The position numbers and the translations under genes were made by a program. The notes under the pieces were generated by a model, which had not been told where the DNA came from, did not search any database, and saw nothing but the letters and a program-made list of their open reading frames with translations. A stretch of DNA of 64,000 bases from Streptomyces neyagawaensis (lineage in GTDB: Bacteria > Actinomycetota > Actinomycetes > Streptomycetales > Streptomycetaceae). Where the stretch lies: positions 62,001 to 126,000 of the forward strand of contig NZ_JAMGBG010000078.1 in NCBI RefSeq assembly GCF_023516595.1. The letters are read 5' to 3'. Shown here one piece after another: positions 61,617 to 64,000 of this stretch; position 1 is the first letter of the stretch, and each line of letters starts with the position of its first letter.

Positions 61617-61662
61617 CCTCCCCCAAGCTCTCGGCTCCGCTCGAGCAGGGGGACCCCCATCC
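61617..61662. repeat. dispersed Streptomyces-type intergenic repeat
   Basis: The stretch CCCCCAAGCTCTCGGCTCCG, continuing CTCGAGCAGGGGGACCCCCA, matches a sequence I remember as frequent near gene ends in streptomycetes. CCCCC/GGGGG arms allow a hairpin, perhaps terminating the TPR transcript. Confidence 0.6.
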
Positions 61663-61730
61663 AGGGGCTGCCGCCCCTTCGACCCCGCGTCGGCGCCTTA
61701 TGGCTCGGGGGTGCGTGTGGATCTGGCGGG

Positions 61731-61774
61731 TGCGGGTGCGTTGTGGTTTCTCGCGCAGTTCCCCGCGCCCCTGA
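61731..61774. repeat. dispersed repeat, copy B (partner of 49767-49810)
   Basis: 41 of 44 bases are identical to copy A near mutM/rnc, but this copy lacks a matching second arm. It lies in the gap downstream of the TPR gene. Confidence 0.75.
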
Positions 61775-61820
61775 GGGACGAGCGGTTCCCGCCGTCCCCC
61801 GAGGCGGCGCCCCTCCGTGG

Positions 61821-62310
61821 CTGTGCGACCACCCCGCACTGCGCTCCGGCGTGGCTGTTCGACCGTCCCTGGACTACGGCCCCGCCGGAGCCGCTCGATC
61901 GTCTCCGAGCTACGGCCCATCGGAGCTACTCGACCGTCCCTGGACCACGCCCCGCCAGAGCCGCTCGACCGTCTCCGAGCTACGGCCCATCGGAGCTACT
62001 CGACCGTCCCTGGACCACGCCCCGCCAGAGCTGCACGACCGTCCCCGGACCACGCCCCGCCAGAGCCGCACGACCATCCCCGGACCACGCCCCGCCAGAG
62101 CCGCACGACCATCCCCGGACCACGCCCCGCCAGAGCCGCACGACCATCCCCGGACCACGCCCCGCCAGAGCCGCACGACCATCCCCGGACCACGCCCCGC
62201 CAGAGCCGCACGACCATCCCCGGACCACGCCCCGCCAGAGCCGCACGACCATCCCCGGACCACGCCCCGCCAGAGCCGCACGACCGTCCCCGGACTGCGG
62301 CCCCGGCGCG
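61821..62310. repeat. 35-bp tandem repeat array (about 14 units)
   Basis: Period 35 bp. Six identical units run from 62066 to 62275 (starts 62066, 62101, 62136, 62171, 62206, 62241), each beginning CCGCACGACCATCCCCGGAC and ending CGCCAGAG. Upstream units (61855-62065) are diverged and alternate between two types, giving a 70-bp higher-order period; the last unit (from 62276) decays into the DAK2 gene end. Frames stay open through the array because the unit lacks stops. There are no spacers, so it is not CRISPR. Confidence 0.95.
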
Positions 62311-64000
62311 CTACTCCACGCCGATCAGCAGGAGCGTGCCCTGGTGGCCGCCTCTGTAGACCACCGTGTCCACGCCCAGGTGGGACTCTCGGAGTGTGGT
62401 TTCCACGTGGTCGGCGATGTCGGTGGGAGCCTCGTCGCCCAGGACCAGGGTGACCATTTCGCCGCCGGCTGCGAGCATGCGGTCGACGACCCTGGTCGCG
62501 GTCGCGGTGACGTCGTCGCCGATGACGGCCACGTCCCCGTCGATGAGGCCGAGGACGTCGCCGGCCTGGCAGATGCCGGCCATGGTCCAGGACTGGCGCT
62601 CGGCGATGACGACCTCGGCGTAGCGCGTGGCGCCCGCCGCGGAGGTCATGGAGACGACGTCCTCGTCGAAGCGGCGGCCCGGCTCGTGCACCGCGAGGGC
62701 GGCGATGCCCTGGACGGCCGACCGGGTCGGGATCAGCGCCACCCGTACGCCCTCGGCGCGGGCCTGTTCCGCCGCCGCGGCCGCCGTGTGGCGCAGATCC
62801 GCGTCGTTGGGCAGGAGCACCACCTCGCGCGCGTGGGCCCGCCGTACGGCCTCCACCAGCTCCCCGCTGGCGGGCGGCTCCCCGGGGCGGACCAGCACCG
62901 TGGTCGCGCCCGCCTCCCTGTACAGCCCCGCCAGGCCCTCCCCCGGCACGACGGCGACGACGGCGCGTTGGGCCCGCTCACGCGGCTGCCGCCCGGCCCC
63001 GCCGGCCACGTGCGCGTCCTCGGCCCCGAAGTGCGTGATCCGGATCCGGTACGGCCGCCCGGCCTCGACGCCCGCTTCCACGGCCGCACCCGCGTCGTCG
63101 ACGTGCACATGGACGTTCCACAGGCCGTCCCCGCCGACCACGACGAGCGAGTCGCCCAGCCCGTCCAGCCTGCCGCGCAACCGGGCCACCGCCTCGTCGT
63201 CCGCCTCCAGGAGGTAGATCACCTCGAAGGCGGGCCCCCCGGCCCCGGGCCGGTCGTCGGCGCACACCTCCGGCCCGACGCCCTCCGCGTCACGGACGGC
63301 ATCGGCACCGTCGACGCCCTCGTCGCCGGAGCCGATGCCCGCCACGCGCGCGTGCGTGGTCGGGAGGTCGGGCGAAGCGACGGGGGCGGCGTAGGCGTGC
63401 GCCCTCGGGGCCTCCCCCGTGAACGTCTCCACCAGCGCGGCCAGCACCGCCACCAGGCCGCGTCCGCCCGCGTCCACGACGCCCGCGCGGGCCAGCGCCG
63501 CCAGTTGCCCGGGGGTCGCCAGCAGGGCCGTACCGGCGCCCTCGTAAGCGGCGCGGGCCACCCTGCCGCAGTCGCCCTCCGCTGCCACCACCGCGTCGGC
63601 GGCCGCGGAGGCGACCGTGAGGACGGTGCCCTCCACGGGGTGCGCGACGGCCTCCCGTGCGGAGTCGGCGGCGTGGCGGAGAGCGAGACGGAGCCCCTGG
63701 CCGTCGGTGTGAGAGGCCTCACTGTCGTCCGCGAGCACCTGGGCCATCCCGCGCAGGAGCTGCGCGAGGATCGTCCCGGAGTTTCCCCGGGCGCCTATGA
63801 GCGCGCCGTGCGCCATGGCCCGCGCGGCCTCGGCGAGCGTGGGATGTCCGGCGGCGGGCGAGCCGGGCGCCGCACCCGTCTCGTGGCCCGCGAACACCGC
63901 CTCCACGGCGGCCGCCGCCGACTCCATCGTCAGGTACAGGTTGGTCCCGGTGTCACCGTCGGCCACCGGGTAGACGTTGATCGCGTCGATCTCCTCGCGG
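62311..64000 (-). CDS. DAK2/FakA-type (YloV family) kinase-like protein, N-terminus cut by window edge
   Basis: 563 codons visible; the start lies beyond the right edge. The DAK2 ATP-binding domain has INVYPVADGDTGTNLYLTME and ALIGARGNSGTILAQLLRGM. The C-terminal FakA-like region includes VVVGGDGLWNVHVHVDDAGA and a VLLPNDADLRHTAAAAAEQA segment. Homologues phosphorylate fatty acids bound to FakB; no FakB gene is visible. It normally adjoins rpmB and recG; here the HSP90-TPR pair and the repeat array separate it from recG. Confidence 0.9.
   Translation of the reverse strand, partial: REEIDAINVYPVADGDTGTNLYLTMESAAAAVEAVFAGHETGAAPGSPAAGHPTLAEAARAMAHGALIGARGNSGTILAQLLRGMAQVLADDSEASHTDGQGLRLALRHAADSAREAVAHPVEGTVLTVASAAADAVVAAEGDCGRVARAAYEGAGTALLATPGQLAALARAGVVDAGGRGLVAVLAALVETFTGEAPRAHAYAAPVASPDLPTTHARVAGIGSGDEGVDGADAVRDAEGVGPEVCADDRPGAGGPAFEVIYLLEADDEAVARLRGRLDGLGDSLVVVGGDGLWNVHVHVDDAGAAVEAGVEAGRPYRIRITHFGAEDAHVAGGAGRQPRERAQRAVVAVVPGEGLAGLYREAGATTVLVRPGEPPASGELVEAVRRAHAREVVLLPNDADLRHTAAAAAEQARAEGVRVALIPTRSAVQGIAALAVHEPGRRFDEDVVSMTSAAGATRYAEVVIAERQSWTMAGICQAGDVLGLIDGDVAVIGDDVTATATRVVDRMLAAGGEMVTLVLGDEAPTDIADHVETTLRESHLGVDTVVYRGGHQGTLLLIGVE

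Noticed and set aside
61910..62281. Repeat protein on the minus strand with a 35-residue period
   Set aside because: The open frame exists only because the 35-bp unit has no stops; it has no credible start signal, and the same holds for other frames.
61821..62310. CRISPR array
   Set aside because: Units follow one another directly with no unique spacers, the period is a plain 35 bp, and no cas genes are present.

Overview
The window is a block of high-GC actinobacterial core chromosome, almost certainly from a Streptomyces. The base composition is strongly GC-rich, many genes start with GTG (one probably with TTG), and Streptomyces-type genes occur together: the sporulation sigma factor WhiG, the developmental regulator NsdA, four tandem type I signal peptidases (SipW/X/Y/Z), RNase III (AbsB) and the amtB-glnK-glnD operon. 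As far as I recall, the order matches the SCO556x-SCO564x part of S. coelicolor; I could not check this by alignment.

Layout, left to right. 1-1170: a thiamine-binding lipoprotein gene cut by the left edge, with a TPP riboswitch and an attenuator-like hairpin in its leader. 1171-6475: rlmN, a large secreted subtilase and an SRPBCC protein. 6701-11388: the classic rpsB-tsf-pyrH-frr-cdsA cluster on the minus strand, with internal hairpins between rpsB/tsf and tsf/pyrH. 11662-14426: an M23-like secreted protein, a TetR regulator and whiG. 14699-19079: dprA-yifB-yraN, a DUF2469 gene and a NUDIX gene. 19069-25288: sipW-X-Y-Z preceded by rplS, trmD, rimM, khpA and rpsP, so translation genes are coupled to secretion genes. 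25647-29353: a zinc-protease-like protein, proS and a methyltransferase. 29354-39532: ffh, glnD-glnK-amtB, nsdA, a prim-pol-like gene and ftsY; both halves of the SRP pathway (Ffh and FtsY) flank nitrogen and developmental control genes. 39668-47167: a flavin monooxygenase, the glucose permease glcP, smc, a 67-aa coiled-coil gene and acylphosphatase. 47359-56529: a CAP-domain secreted protein, an HxlR regulator, mutM, rnc, rpmF, yceD, a DivIVA-like protein, coaD, rsmD and recG. 56721-61561: a plus-strand pair, a divergent HSP90-family ATPase and a 992-aa TPR-like protein. 61562-62310: a repeat-dense non-coding stretch with a 35-bp minisatellite. 62311-64000: a DAK2/FakA-type gene cut by the right edge.

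Most genes are housekeeping: ribosome and tRNA/rRNA modification, protein export, DNA repair, nitrogen sensing. The parts most worth a second look are the HSP90-TPR pair with its repeat-rich flank; the HxlR gene with a 12-bp inverted repeat beside a predicted leaderless promoter; the sipX reading frame that runs 134 nt into sipY; a low-complexity insertion in the SMC hinge; and a prim-pol-like protein that appears to lack its metal-binding acidic motif. No rRNA, tRNA, CRISPR array, prophage or insertion sequence was recognised.
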